Shown: piece by piece, positions 19,977 to 29,633 of the stretch
How the letters are laid out: each line of letters opens with the position of its first letter
How positions within the stretch are numbered: position 1 is the first letter of the stretch
Program-made: the position numbers and the translations under genes
Notes under the pieces: model-generated
Told to the model about the DNA's origin: nothing
Seen by the model: the letters and a program-made list of their open reading frames with translations, nothing else
Database searches by the model: none
Source: Ideonella_A sp963843805
GTDB lineage: Bacteria; Pseudomonadota; Gammaproteobacteria; Burkholderiales; Burkholderiaceae_C
DNA length: 64,000 bases
Reading direction: 5' to 3'
Assembly (NCBI GenBank): GCA_963843805.1
Contig: CAWJLY010000007.1
Span: 39,128 to 103,127, forward strand

Positions 19977-22056
19977 CTATCGTCCCGTCAGTTCTGCCGC
20001 TAGCGCAGCAGCGCCATACACTTTAGTCAGCGCCTCGACAATGCCACGGCCATCAACCGCGATCGCGCGCGCCTTGTGATCCGTGTAATCGAAGCGTCCG
20101 CCCAGCTTTTCCAGATTGCCGTCAAAAATCAGTCCCACGAGCTCACCGTTTCGATCGACCACGGGCGAGCCGGAATTTCCACCGATGATGTCGAGCGTGG
20201 ACACAAAATTGAGCGGGGTGGCCAAGTCGAGATCGCGCTGCTTCTCCAGCCACCCAGTCGGCAAGTCAAACGGTGGCTTCCCGCCGAATGCGAAACTACG
20301 GGCGTAAAGGCCCGCATAGTTGGTCTGGAAAGGCACCAGAACGCCATCGGCGTCATAACCGCTGACCTTGCCATAGCTCAATCGCAGCGAGGAAGTGGCG
20401 TCCGGGTAGGCGTCCGTTCCGTACAACCCAAAACGAATCTTCTCCAGTTCGTCACCCGCCCTCAGCGTCGGCGTCTCGACTTCGACGTCGTAGGTCTTCT
20501 CAAGTTTCCGGCGCATTGGATAGACGTCTCGGGCGAGCACGATCAGCGGATCGGTCGACACCATCACCGCGGCCAAGCCGCCATCAATCAGCTTCCTGCG
20601 CTGCGCTACCTGATCAAGTTGCGAGCCCTCTACTGCTTCCTGCGCCGCGGCGAGCGGAGTCTTGTTGCCGAGCAGGCTACGCACGAAGGGATCGTTACTT
20701 GCCTAGAAGATCCATGGCCTCCTGCCAAAGACCAGCGATCCGCGCGATCTCGAGATCCTTGTAGTACGGGTCGTCCGCCAAGAGCCGGTGCACGATCCGT
20801 GGGATCTTCGACGCTCGGTAGGCCGGTAGGCGATCGGCTTCGGGCAACTTGCTTTCATTGGCCAGTTCGACAATCTCGCCGCCCACTCCAAACAATGTCT
20901 TAAAGCCGTATCCAACCACCCATCGACGTTGGAATTCGCGTGCCTGTTGCCCGGTAGCCAGCTCGATCATCTTCCAGGGATCGAGATGGTCCGCCGGCGC
21001 AACAATTGACTTTCGCAAGCGCGCCTCTTCGTCCGCCTTCGCCGCTATCAATTCTGGCGCATTCAGCGCCTTGTACTCCCCCGTCATCGCCTTCAGCCAG
21101 TTTTCCACGCCGAAGAGGTGGTCGGCCGCGCGCCGTGCGGATTCTGCTGACCTTTCCGAATACGCCTGCAGGACCTGGCGCCCCCTGCTCGCACTCGCAA
21201 GCATCAGCGGGTAAACAATGTCACGGTTGAAGACAAGCTGCGCCAACGTGAGCAGCCGATCCGTGGTTCCCGGATGTCCGGCCGCGAATACCAGATCGCC
21301 GTCCTTGAGCCCGGTCTTCGCCCACTTGAGGAAATGCCCCGGCTTGATCGCCACGCCATTCTCGTACACGCGCATCAGCGAAAAATCGAGATCGAAACGA
21401 GGAAAGACGAAGTTGTCAGGGTCTCCGCCAAAGGCCCCAAGGCGCTGTTCAGGCGCGAAGACAAGGCGGATGTCGTTCCAGACTTTGTAGTGATAGAGGT
21501 GAAAGACCGCACCTCGGTAGAGCGTCACAACTTCACACCGCAATCCGGACTTTTTCGTGCATTCGTTCTCGACGTCCGCAATCGCAACGTTTCGCTCGGT
21601 CGAAGCTTGCGCATCGTCCTTGGATTTGACTCTCGCGCGTACTCTTTCGGTCACATCCACAGTAGCTTCAAGCCGCCGCAGTTCCAGGCCAGGGCACACA
21701 CGCTCCTCAGCCCGGGTTTGTGCATGAAAGCCGTTCTTGACGACATCGTCAGTTTCGGTGGAAAGCGCCTGCAAGCAGCCCATTGCGACGTGATGATTCG
21801 TCAATACGAGCCCATCGGCGGAAACGAACGAACCCGAAGCGCCCCCGATGCGGACCGCGGACAGACGAAGCGCAGCCAGCCATTCGACGCTCGGTGTGAA
21901 ACCGTATCGGGACTGCAGCGTTTTCAAAGGAGGGCTGTCGAATGTCCAGACCCCCTCGTCCGCGCGGACAGCCCCGGCTGCGGCCAATGCCAAACCGAAT
22001 GCGTAAAAGGCTGCGACCAGTCGTCGACGAGAAGTCGGCAAGAGACATGATTTCAT
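19977..22056 (-). CDS. S46 family dipeptidyl-peptidase (DPP7-like), split by one frameshift
   Basis: Periplasmic serine exopeptidase that removes N-terminal dipeptides. ATG 22056 after GAAGGA opens a signal peptide ending ~AVRA. The catalytic triad regions are present: His in LTNHHVAMGC, Asp in AFGGDPDNFVFPRFDLDF, and Ser in IIGGNSGSPVVDRNGEL. The FDGN that follows resembles DPP7 (hydrophobic P1) more than DPP11, from memory. At ~20695 one extra T puts a TAA after EAMDLLGK; skipping it gives KNDPFVRSLLGNKT and the C-terminal third carrying the serine. The gene has visibly lower GC than its neighbours. It is either a recently inactivated acquired gene or a sequencing error. Confidence 0.83.
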
Positions 22057-22182
22057 GATGGTCCTTCGAGGGCACTCTCGCGATCGGGACACAGTACCGA
22101 TCGCAACAATACACCGCTCTGCGGGCGGTTCCATCCAATGAATTTACAGACTCTGGTACGTCGGCGGTCGCATCAAAGCGAA

Positions 22183-22200
22183 GGGCACCCGAAGGTGCCC
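22183..22200 (-). terminator. Hairpin after the branched-chain amino acid binding protein gene
   Basis: A seven-base GC stem with a four-base loop (GGGCACC-TTCG-GGTGCCC on the minus strand) lies 51 bases after the stop at 22251. The following minus-strand bases are TTCGCTTTG, only weakly T-rich. Confidence 0.55.
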
Positions 22201-22250
22201 CGTTTGTCAGCGTGATCCTGCAGGATCACCTGCAGGAGTTCATGACTTGA

Positions 22251-23393
22251 TCAGCGAACCACGGCGATCTGTTCGCGCTTGCCATCCTTGTAGGTGAACA
22301 AGGTCAGCGCGCCATTCTTGATGTCGCCCTTCTCGTCGAACGTGATGTTGCCGGTGACGCCCTTGTAGTCCTTGGTCTTGGCCAGGACCGGCAGATATTT
22401 TGCCGGCTCGGCCGATCCGGCCTTGACCATCGCTGCGACCATCAGGTTGAGAGCGTCATAGACGTAAGGCGCATATATCTGCACGTCGGCACCGAACTTG
22501 GCCTTGAAATCGGCCTTGAACTTGTCGAGTGCAGGTTTTTCCTTGCCTTCGACACCACCAGCTTCGGCGCAAACCACCTGGCCGTCATCCATCGCACCGG
22601 CTGCCAGTTTGGGCAGCTCTCCCGAGCAGATGCCGTCGCCGCCCATGAACTTGGCTTTGACGCCGAGCTGCTTCATCTGGCGCAGCATCGGGCCGGCAAC
22701 CGCGTCCATGCCACCGAAGAAGACCACATCGGGCTTCTTCGACTTGATGGCGGTCAGGATGGCGGTGAAATCGGTTGCCTTGTCGGTCGTGAACTGCGAG
22801 TCGACCACCTTGCCGCCGGCCGCCTTCACGGCCTTGGAGAATTCTTCGGCAACGCCCTGGCCATAAGCCGTGCGGTCGTCGACGACGGCGACCGATTTGC
22901 CTTTCAGATCCTTGACAGCGTAGCGGCCAAGTGTGCCGCCGAGGTGAACGTCATCGGCCACCACGCGAAACGTCGTCTTGTAGCCGTTGCGGGTGAATTT
23001 CGGGTTGGTCGCTGACGGTGAAATTTGCGGGATGCCGGCATCGCTGTAGATCTTCGAGGCCGGAATCGAGGTGCCCGAGTTCAGGTGACCGACGACGCCA
23101 TTGACTTTGGAATCGACCAGCTTCTGCGCCGCAGCGGTGCCCTGTTTCGGGTCACCTGCATCATCTTCGGCCAGCAATTCGAACTTTGCTTTCTTGCCAC
23201 CGATCATCACGCCCTTGGCGTTGAGTTCGTCGATCGCCATGCGGGCGCCGTTTTCGTTGTCCTTGCCCAGGTGGGCGATTGCGCCGCTGGTCGGAGCGAC
23301 GTGGCCGATCTTGACGACCATGTCCTGTGCCGATGCGCCAGCGGCAACCATCGCGAATACCGCACCCATCATCACATTGAATCTGACTTGCAT
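22251..23393 (-). CDS. livK: Branched-chain amino acid ABC transporter substrate-binding protein
   Basis: Periplasmic type I binding protein (Leu/Ile/Val or related amino acids), 380 residues. The signal peptide is MQVRFNVMMGAVFAMVAAGA with cleavage around ASA-QD. The mature protein begins VVKIGHVAPTSGAIAHLGKD and contains VNGVVGHLNSGTSIPASKIY, the ligand-contacting stretch, then VVDDRTAYGQGVAEEF and FFGGMDAVAGPMLRQMKQLG. GGAGG lies five bases before ATG 23393. No permease or ATPase gene is adjacent, so the transporter must be completed elsewhere. Ligand identity is not determined. Confidence 0.85.
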   Translation of the reverse strand: MQVRFNVMMGAVFAMVAAGASAQDMVVKIGHVAPTSGAIAHLGKDNENGARMAIDELNAKGVMIGGKKAKFELLAEDDAGDPKQGTAAAQKLVDSKVNGVVGHLNSGTSIPASKIYSDAGIPQISPSATNPKFTRNGYKTTFRVVADDVHLGGTLGRYAVKDLKGKSVAVVDDRTAYGQGVAEEFSKAVKAAGGKVVDSQFTTDKATDFTAILTAIKSKKPDVVFFGGMDAVAGPMLRQMKQLGVKAKFMGGDGICSGELPKLAAGAMDDGQVVCAEAGGVEGKEKPALDKFKADFKAKFGADVQIYAPYVYDALNLMVAAMVKAGSAEPAKYLPVLAKTKDYKGVTGNITFDEKGDIKNGALTLFTYKDGKREQIAVVR

Positions 23394-23572
23394 GCAAACC
23401 TCCAGAGCGTGAATAAACAAGATGTTGAAAGAACGTTGGAACGCATCAGCGCCCCAAGGAGCGGCAATTTAACCCAGTTTCGGAGCACCACAACCTCGGT
23501 ATTCCCCAGGGTGCCATGTCGAATCCAGCTCGAACGGATTCAGCCATCGCTACCCCTGAAAGCCCAACGCGC

Positions 23573-23968
23573 CTAAGGCACATTTCGATGACGCGAGCTT
23601 TGCTGGGCGAGGGCCCGGGCCATTCCATCACGCAAGGTCGATGCCAGCTCACGGCGTGTTTCCTCGATGACGCGCGAGATCGCTTGCTGCAGCACCGGCT
23701 CGAGCGCCGCATGAATACGGGCGTCCAGCACCCGATCGATGTGCGCCTGCAAATCGGCGGCGATCGATTGCGCCAACAACGACGCGTCAGCGGACACCGG
23801 CTCGGCCGAGTCAGCAGTTGGCAAGTCGATGGATTTTTGCAGCGGCTCGGCGGACGCCGGCTCGCCAGCCGGCGTGGCCGACGGCATCGACAGCCCGCGA
23901 CCATTTGCGCCCGGCGCAATGACCTCGGTCAGGGTGGGTACTCGTTCGGGTGGGATCAGGCGACTCAT
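23573..23968 (-). CDS. DUF2486-like hypothetical protein
   Basis: 131 residues, function unknown. A Pro/Ala/Ser-rich first half (RVPTLTEVI, then low complexity) is followed by a helical second half (LLAQSIAADLQAHIDRVLDA, then EPVLQQAISRVIEETRREL). I recall similar proteins encoded beside holC/pepA in Burkholderiales under DUF2486. Start ATG 23968 is preferred to an in-frame TTG two codons upstream; a GGAG lies before it. It follows holC on the same strand with a gap of ~76 bases. Confidence 0.6.
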   Translation of the reverse strand: MSRLIPPERVPTLTEVIAPGANGRGLSMPSATPAGEPASAEPLQKSIDLPTADSAEPVSADASLLAQSIAADLQAHIDRVLDARIHAALEPVLQQAISRVIEETRRELASTLRDGMARALAQQSSRHRNVP

Positions 23969-24044
23969 CAACAAGCTCCGAAGAGCCTCCTCTTCAACAA
24001 GCGATCAGCATGATGCGATGGCCTTGTGAGCGACGCACAAGATT

Positions 24045-24476
24045 TCATGCCGGGACCTCGTGGCGGGAGATCGCATAGCCGCGGTTGGCGTAGTGGCGCC
24101 AGCGCAGGCGGCCAGCCTCGCGGTCAACGGCCCCGGTGCTGACGATTTCGATCAGCCGATCGAAGCTGCCGAAACCGTCTGCCGCCTGCTCGCCCAAATT
24201 GAGCAGAACCGGCAAATGCGCGCCCTCCTCCGCGCGGTCGACCAGCCAGACCGGCGTCGCCCGCAGGTGGACGGCTACCGCGGCCGCCTTCGTGACCCGG
24301 ATGTGCGCAACAAAATCGGTATCGCCGAATGTCCACAACAAGCGGTCGAAGTCGTCGAGGGTTGCGGCCGGGGCAGTCACTGCCACGCCAACGCCCTGGC
24401 GTACGGCCTTGCGCAGCAGTCGGCAGCCATACCCCAGGCGATCAGCGACGTTGAAATGAAATTCGACCTCGGTCAT
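24045..24476 (-). CDS. holC: DNA polymerase III chi subunit
   Basis: Clamp-loader accessory protein that links the polymerase III holoenzyme to SSB. 143 residues: MTEVEFHFNVADRLGYGCRL opens the fold, followed by the conserved LLRKAVRQG, a stretch on DRLLWTFGDTDFVAH and an LGEQAADGFGSFDRLIEIVS block. It lies 16 bases after pepA on the same strand, the usual pepA-holC order. Confidence 0.9.
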   Translation of the reverse strand: MTEVEFHFNVADRLGYGCRLLRKAVRQGVGVAVTAPAATLDDFDRLLWTFGDTDFVAHIRVTKAAAVAVHLRATPVWLVDRAEEGAHLPVLLNLGEQAADGFGSFDRLIEIVSTGAVDREAGRLRWRHYANRGYAISRHEVPA

Positions 24477-24492
24477 GCACCGCTTGCCGCGC

Positions 24493-25962
24493 TCAGCGCA
24501 CCTGCGAGAGCACGAAATGAGTCAGCAGCGGTACGGGCCGACCGGTTGCGCCTTTGCCGGCACCGGATTTCCAGGCGGTACCGGCAATATCGAGATGGGC
24601 CCAGCGGTATTTGGCAGTGAAGCGGGCCAGAAAACGCGCCGCGGTGATCGCGCCACCGGCGCGCCCGCCGACATTGGCAACATCGGCGAAATTGCTCTTC
24701 AGCGCCTCGTCGTATTCTTCGTCCAGCGGCATCCGCCAGCACGGGTCGAGCGCTTCCGCACTGGCCGAGCGCATCGCATCGGCAAGCTCGTCGTCGGCAG
24801 TGAACAAGCCGCTGTGATGGTGGCCGAGGGCAATCACGCAGGCCCCGGTGAGCGTGGCGATATCGACCACAACCGCCGGTTTGAACCGCTCGGCATAGGT
24901 CAACGCGTCGCACAGGATCAATCGGCCCTCGGCATCGGTATTGAGGATTTCGATTGTCTGCCCCGACATGCTGGTCACCACGTCGCCAGGCTTGACGGCC
25001 GAGCCGCTGGGCATGTTGTCGCAACTGGGAACCAGGCAGATCAGATTCAGCTTCGGCTTCAGCTCGGCAATCGCACGCATGGTGCCGAAGACACTGGCGG
25101 CGCCGCCCATGTCGAATTTCATCTCGTCCATTTCGGCCGACGGCTTGATCGAGATGCCACCGGTATCGAAGGTGATGCCCTTGCCGACCAGCACCACCGG
25201 CGCCACCGTCTTGGCAGCGCCGTCGTAACGCATCACGATGAAGCGCAACGGCTCAGCCGAGCCCTGGGCGACCGCCACGAACGCACCCATGCCGAGTTTC
25301 TCGACCGCCTTGCGATCGAGCACCTGCACGTTCAGGCCATGGCTCTGGCCGAGGGCGCGCGCCTGCTCGCCGAGAAAACTCGGTGTGCAATGGTTGCCGG
25401 GCAAATTGGCAAACTGGCGCGCCATCTCGACCCCGGCGCCGATTGCCGCGCCCTTTTGCAACGCTTGTTGAATCTCGCGAGATGCCGGCTTGTCGCAAAC
25501 CAGGCTGACTTTTTGCCAGGCCGGGCCCGCGCTGGCGCTGGGTTTGGTCTGCCGGTACAGGTAGGCGGCATCCCCGACCGCGGCGGTCAATGCAAGCGCG
25601 TGCGCCGCAGCGGCCGGCGTCGCCCCGGCCAGCGCAACAGCGATGTGCCGGGCGCCGCCGGTCTTCAGCAACGACAGGCCATGCCCGAGCGCCGACTTGA
25701 AGGCCTTGCCGCCGCCGGCCGGCGCTTCGGCCGCGACCGCGATCACCAGCCGTTTCGCCTTGACGCCGACCGCACGATGCAGATAGAGACAACGCCCGGG
25801 CTTCAATTGCAAGTCGCCAGCGGTCACGGCGTCGTCGATCAAGCCTTTGATGACCGGGTCGAGGGCCGCGTCAAGATGCTCGGCGCCGATCACCACGAGC
25901 AGCGCGTCGGCGTTGACTGATGACAGCGTGGCGGTAGCGGCAAGCAGGTGTTTGAAGTCCAT
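24493..25962 (-). CDS. pepA: Leucyl aminopeptidase PepA
   Basis: Dizinc/manganese M17 aminopeptidase, 489 residues, hexameric in relatives; in E. coli it also binds DNA at cer and carAB sites. The metal and substrate site motifs are present: LVGKGITFDTGG with the catalytic lysine, KFDMGGAASVFG, and NTDAEGRL (~residue 339). Start ATG 25962 gives MDFKHLLAATATLSSVNADA, typical of the family, and is preferred over an upstream in-frame TTG. The gene is divergent from lptF with only 27 bases between the two start codons. Confidence 0.95.
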   Translation of the reverse strand: MDFKHLLAATATLSSVNADALLVVIGAEHLDAALDPVIKGLIDDAVTAGDLQLKPGRCLYLHRAVGVKAKRLVIAVAAEAPAGGGKAFKSALGHGLSLLKTGGARHIAVALAGATPAAAAHALALTAAVGDAAYLYRQTKPSASAGPAWQKVSLVCDKPASREIQQALQKGAAIGAGVEMARQFANLPGNHCTPSFLGEQARALGQSHGLNVQVLDRKAVEKLGMGAFVAVAQGSAEPLRFIVMRYDGAAKTVAPVVLVGKGITFDTGGISIKPSAEMDEMKFDMGGAASVFGTMRAIAELKPKLNLICLVPSCDNMPSGSAVKPGDVVTSMSGQTIEILNTDAEGRLILCDALTYAERFKPAVVVDIATLTGACVIALGHHHSGLFTADDELADAMRSASAEALDPCWRMPLDEEYDEALKSNFADVANVGGRAGGAITAARFLARFTAKYRWAHLDIAGTAWKSGAGKGATGRPVPLLTHFVLSQVR

Positions 25963-25989
25963 AATGGGCGTCGAATCAGGCAATCAACG

Positions 25990-27102
25990 ATGTTATTCGA
26001 TTCCACCTTGCGCCGCGATCTGGCCCGCAGTTTCGGCGCGACGCTGGTCGTCATCCTGACCATCGTTCTCACGATGATGCTGATCCGCACGCTCGGCCAG
26101 GCCGCGATCGGACGCGTCTCGCCACAAGATGTGGTGCTGCTGCTCGGCTATTCGGCGCTCGGCCATCTGTCGACCATGCTGGCGCTCTCGTTGTTCGTCG
26201 CCATCGTCGCCACCCTCGGCCGCATGTACCGCGACAGCGAGATGGCGATCTGGTTTGCCAGTGGCGCCGGGCTGCTGCGCTTCGTCGCCCCGGTGTTGCG
26301 CACCACCTGGCCGGTGCTGTTGGCAATCGGCGCGCTGGCCTTGTTTGTCTGGCCGTGGGTCAATCAGCGTGCGGTCGATCTGCAGGCACGCTACGAAGGC
26401 CGCTCCGATTTGTCGCGGATCGCACCCGGCACTTTCCAAAGCTCGAAGGATGGACGGCGAACCTTCTTCATCGACCGTGATTCACCGGACAGCACGATCG
26501 GCCGCAATGTCTTTATCCTGACCAATTCCGAGCACATCGAATCGGTGACGACCGCGCAGCGCGGACAGATCGAAACGCGTGGCGACGAGCGGCTGCTGGT
26601 GCTCGAAAACGGTCAGCGCAACGAGGTCAATCTGAAGAGCGGCGAGAAGACGATCTCGCGCTTCGAATCGTATGCGGCAGGTGCAGGTGAACGCATCGCC
26701 ATCAGCGACCGACAATTGCCGCCCAAGGCGCGTGCGACGATGGAGTTGCTGCGCACACCGACGCCGGCCTTCAAGGGCGAACTGGCCTGGCGCCTCGGCT
26801 TGTTGCTCGGTGCAGCCAACATGGTGCTGCTCGGCATCGGGCTTTCATATGCCAATCCGCGACGGGCCAGCAACTGGAACCTGATGTTTGCGCTGCTCAG
26901 TTTTGTCGTGTACTACAACGTGATCAACCTGACCAAGGCCTGGGTCGACAGCGGCCGGTTCGGCCTCGGCAGTGTGCTGTTGATCGCTCACGGCGGCACC
27001 TTCGTGCTGGCGCTGGCGCTGATCTGGTGGCGAGACAACGGGATTGGCGGGCTGCCCTGGCCGGCTCGTGCGGCGGCGGCGCAGCCGGCGGGCGCTGCAT
27101 GA
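25990..27102 (+). CDS. lptF: LPS export ABC transporter permease LptF
   Basis: Inner-membrane half of the LptB2FG transporter that extracts LPS for delivery to the outer membrane. 370 residues, starting MLFDSTLRRDLARSFGATLV. N-terminal helices (RTLGQAAIGRVSPQDVVLLL, LSTMLALSLFVAIVATL), a periplasmic jellyroll domain in the middle and C-terminal helices (ELAWRLGLLLGAANMVLLG) match LptF. The stop overlaps lptG as ATGA. Confidence 0.94.
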   Translation: MLFDSTLRRDLARSFGATLVVILTIVLTMMLIRTLGQAAIGRVSPQDVVLLLGYSALGHLSTMLALSLFVAIVATLGRMYRDSEMAIWFASGAGLLRFVAPVLRTTWPVLLAIGALALFVWPWVNQRAVDLQARYEGRSDLSRIAPGTFQSSKDGRRTFFIDRDSPDSTIGRNVFILTNSEHIESVTTAQRGQIETRGDERLLVLENGQRNEVNLKSGEKTISRFESYAAGAGERIAISDRQLPPKARATMELLRTPTPAFKGELAWRLGLLLGAANMVLLGIGLSYANPRRASNWNLMFALLSFVVYYNVINLTKAWVDSGRFGLGSVLLIAHGGTFVLALALIWWRDNGIGGLPWPARAAAAQPAGAA

Positions 27103-28205
27103 AGACCGTCCGGCGGCTTTTCTACCGCGATATCCTGAGCGCCGTCGCGTTCGTCGCGATGGCCTTTCTGTCGCTGTTTTTCTTCATCGATTTCGTCGAC
27201 GAACTCGGCGACGTCGGCAAACGTGGCTATACCGCGCTGCACGCAGCTGCCTACAGCCTGCTCGAAATTCCCGGCCATCTATATGAGTTGGCACCCATTG
27301 CGGTGCTCATCGGCACCATCTATGCGCTGGCGCGAATGGCTCAGGCGTCCGAGTTCACGATTCTGCGCACCGGCGGGCTCGGACCCGGACGAGCGTTGTC
27401 GCTGCTGGCCGGGCTCGGACTGTTCTTTGCGGTGCTCACCTTTGTCGTCGGCGACTACATTGCGCCGTATTCCGAGCAGCGCGGCGCGGCGCTGCGATCG
27501 TCGTTCGGCGGCGCCCAGGTCGGTGCCTGGCTGAAAGACCGGCAAGCGGATGCCGATGGAGAACACAACGTTGCCGTCAATGTGGCGAGCGCTGGCAATG
27601 GCATCGATCTCGAAGGCATCCGGATCTTCGAATTCGCCACCGATGGATCCTTGAAACGTCGCATCGCCGCAGCGTCGGGCCAGGTCGACGCACAAGGCGG
27701 CTGGCAACTTCGCGGTGTCAAGGTCACCAGCTGGGGCGACGGCGGCGCCAAGGACCCCGTTTCGCACTCGATCAGCGAAAGCGAACTGCCAAGCTTGAAA
27801 TGGGCCAGCGGGTTGTCGTCGCAGGTGGTGACTGCCGCAGTGCTGCCGCTGGGCACGATGTCGACCATCGAGTTGTGGCGCTATATCGGCCATCTGGCGG
27901 CCAATGAGCAAACCGCGCAACGTCACGAAATCCAGTTCTGGAAACGCGCGTTTTATCCGTTCGCCTGCCTGGTGATGGTGGCGCTGGCTCTTCCGTTCGC
28001 CTATCTCCACGCACGGGCCGGCGGCATCAGCCTGAAAATTTTCGGCGGCATCCTGCTGGGGATCAGTTTTGTCTTGCTGAACAACGTGGCCGGCCACCTC
28101 GGCGTGTTGCGCGACTGGACACCGTGGCTGACCGCACTGGTGCCCAGCGGTTTGTATCTGATGATGTCGCTGGCCGCATTTGCGTGGCTGGTGCGGTTTC
28201 GCTGA
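27099..28205 (+). CDS. lptG: LPS export ABC transporter permease LptG
   Basis: Partner of LptF, 368 residues, starting MKTVRRLFYRDILSAVAFVA. It has DELGDVGKRGYT after the first helix, a YELAPIAVLIGTIYALARMA helix with the ASEFTILRTGG cytoplasmic loop, a periplasmic domain and closing helices (FGGILLGISFVLLNNVAGHL). It overlaps lptF by four bases, so the two are translationally coupled. Confidence 0.94.
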   Translation: MKTVRRLFYRDILSAVAFVAMAFLSLFFFIDFVDELGDVGKRGYTALHAAAYSLLEIPGHLYELAPIAVLIGTIYALARMAQASEFTILRTGGLGPGRALSLLAGLGLFFAVLTFVVGDYIAPYSEQRGAALRSSFGGAQVGAWLKDRQADADGEHNVAVNVASAGNGIDLEGIRIFEFATDGSLKRRIAAASGQVDAQGGWQLRGVKVTSWGDGGAKDPVSHSISESELPSLKWASGLSSQVVTAAVLPLGTMSTIELWRYIGHLAANEQTAQRHEIQFWKRAFYPFACLVMVALALPFAYLHARAGGISLKIFGGILLGISFVLLNNVAGHLGVLRDWTPWLTALVPSGLYLMMSLAAFAWLVRFR

Positions 28206-28212
28206 AAGGTCG

Positions 28213-28662
28213 ATGATGGCTGCCGCGCCACGAGGTCTGCTGCTGTTCGCCCACGGTGCACGCGATGTTCGATGGGCCGCGCCGTTCGAAGCGGTCGCCG
28301 ATCAGGTCAGGGCAAGTGCCGCTGCCAGCAACGAGCCGCTGCAGGTTCGGCTGGCCTTTCTCGAGTTCATGCAGCCGGGGCTGATCGACGCCGCGTCGGA
28401 TCTGGTGCTGGCCGGTTGCCGACGGGTCGATATCGTGCCGCTGTTTCTCGGTGCGGGCGGCCATGTACGCAAGGATCTGCCGGTACTGGTCGATGCCTTG
28501 TGTAGCCAGCACCCCGGCATCGAATGGCTGCTGCGCCCGGCCATCGGCGAATCGGATGCCGTGGTTGCCGCGATGGCCACGGCATCGCTGGACTGGGTTC
28601 GCAGCAACACCCTCGAAGCCAGGCCGGCCGACGCTCAGGCGTCCGATTCGACGCGCCGATGA
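28213..28662 (+). CDS. cbiX: Sirohydrochlorin chelatase, CbiX family
   Basis: Small single-domain class II chelatase of 149 residues, which inserts a metal (Fe for siroheme, or Co) into sirohydrochlorin. The active-site histidines are in LLLFAHGARDVRWA and PLFLGAGGHVRKDLP. ATG 28213 is eight bases after lptG; a second ATG follows at 28216. The stop overlaps cysB as ATGA. Since siroheme is the sulfite reductase cofactor, coupling to cysB fits an iron/siroheme role better than cobalamin; that is inference. Confidence 0.87.
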   Translation: MMAAAPRGLLLFAHGARDVRWAAPFEAVADQVRASAAASNEPLQVRLAFLEFMQPGLIDAASDLVLAGCRRVDIVPLFLGAGGHVRKDLPVLVDALCSQHPGIEWLLRPAIGESDAVVAAMATASLDWVRSNTLEARPADAQASDSTRR

Positions 28663-29603
28663 ACCTGCACCAGTTCCGATTTGTCCAGGAGGCGGTGCGG
28701 CGCAACCTGAACCTGACTGAAACAGCCAAGGCCTTGTTCACGTCGCAACCCGGCGTGTCGAAGGCCATCATCGAGCTGGAAGACGAACTCGGCGTCGAGA
28801 TCTTTGCGCGTCACGGCAAACGGCTGAAACGAGTCACCGAACCGGGCTTGCAGGTATTGCGCTCGATCGAGCTGATCATGGGCGAGGTCAACAACCTCAA
28901 GCGAATCGGCGAAGAATTTTCCAAGCAGGATTCGGGAACGCTGTCGATCGCCACCACCCACACGCAGGCTCGCTACGTGTTGCCCGGCCCGGTGGCACAA
29001 CTTCGCAAACGCTTCCCGAAAGTCAATATCAGCCTGCACCAGGGCACGCCCGAGCAGGTGGCGCAGATGGTGATCAACGAGGTCGCCGAAGTCGGCCTGG
29101 CGACCGAATCCCTGGAAAGCTTCGATGCGCTGATCTCGCTGCCCTGTTATGAGTGGCAACACGTGGCGGTGATGCCGGCCGGCCATCCGCTGGCCCGGGT
29201 CGAGCGCTTGAGCCTGGAAGAGCTGGTGCCCCATCCGCTGATCTCGTATCACCCGAGTTTTACCGGACGTACCCGCATCGATCACGCATTCGAGACCCGC
29301 CGGCTGAAGCCGAATATCGTGCTGGAGGCAATCGATTCGGATGTCATCAAGACCTATGTCCGGCTCGGCATGGGAGTCGGCATCGTTGCCGAAATGGCGG
29401 TGCGCGACGACCCACCTGGCGGCGAACTCGTCTGGCGCCCGGTCGGTCATCTTTTCGGCCAGAATGTGGCCCGCATCGCGTTCAAGCGCGGCGCCTACCT
29501 GCGCAGTTTTGTTTTCGCCTTCGCCGAAATGTTGTCCGATCGACTGGGACGCCAGTTGGTGATGCGAGCGATTGCCGGCAATCCCGACAACTATCAACTC
29601 TGA
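28659..29603 (+). CDS. cysB: LysR-type regulator CysB
   Basis: Activator of sulfate assimilation genes, responding to O-acetylserine or N-acetylserine. 314 residues. The N-terminal winged HTH is MNLHQFRFVQEAVRRNLNLT, ETAKALFTSQPGVSKAIIEL. The inducer-binding domain holds SIATTHTQARYVLP, with the TTHTQARY signature of CysB/Cbl, and YHPSFTGRTRIDHAF. It overlaps cbiX by four bases. CysB and Cbl cannot be separated by sequence reading alone; a single copy in this position is usually called CysB. Confidence 0.92.
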   Translation: MNLHQFRFVQEAVRRNLNLTETAKALFTSQPGVSKAIIELEDELGVEIFARHGKRLKRVTEPGLQVLRSIELIMGEVNNLKRIGEEFSKQDSGTLSIATTHTQARYVLPGPVAQLRKRFPKVNISLHQGTPEQVAQMVINEVAEVGLATESLESFDALISLPCYEWQHVAVMPAGHPLARVERLSLEELVPHPLISYHPSFTGRTRIDHAFETRRLKPNIVLEAIDSDVIKTYVRLGMGVGIVAEMAVRDDPPGGELVWRPVGHLFGQNVARIAFKRGAYLRSFVFAFAEMLSDRLGRQLVMRAIAGNPDNYQL

Positions 29604-29633
29604 GCGCGGCATGCGCTTTTTTGTCACTCCGCC

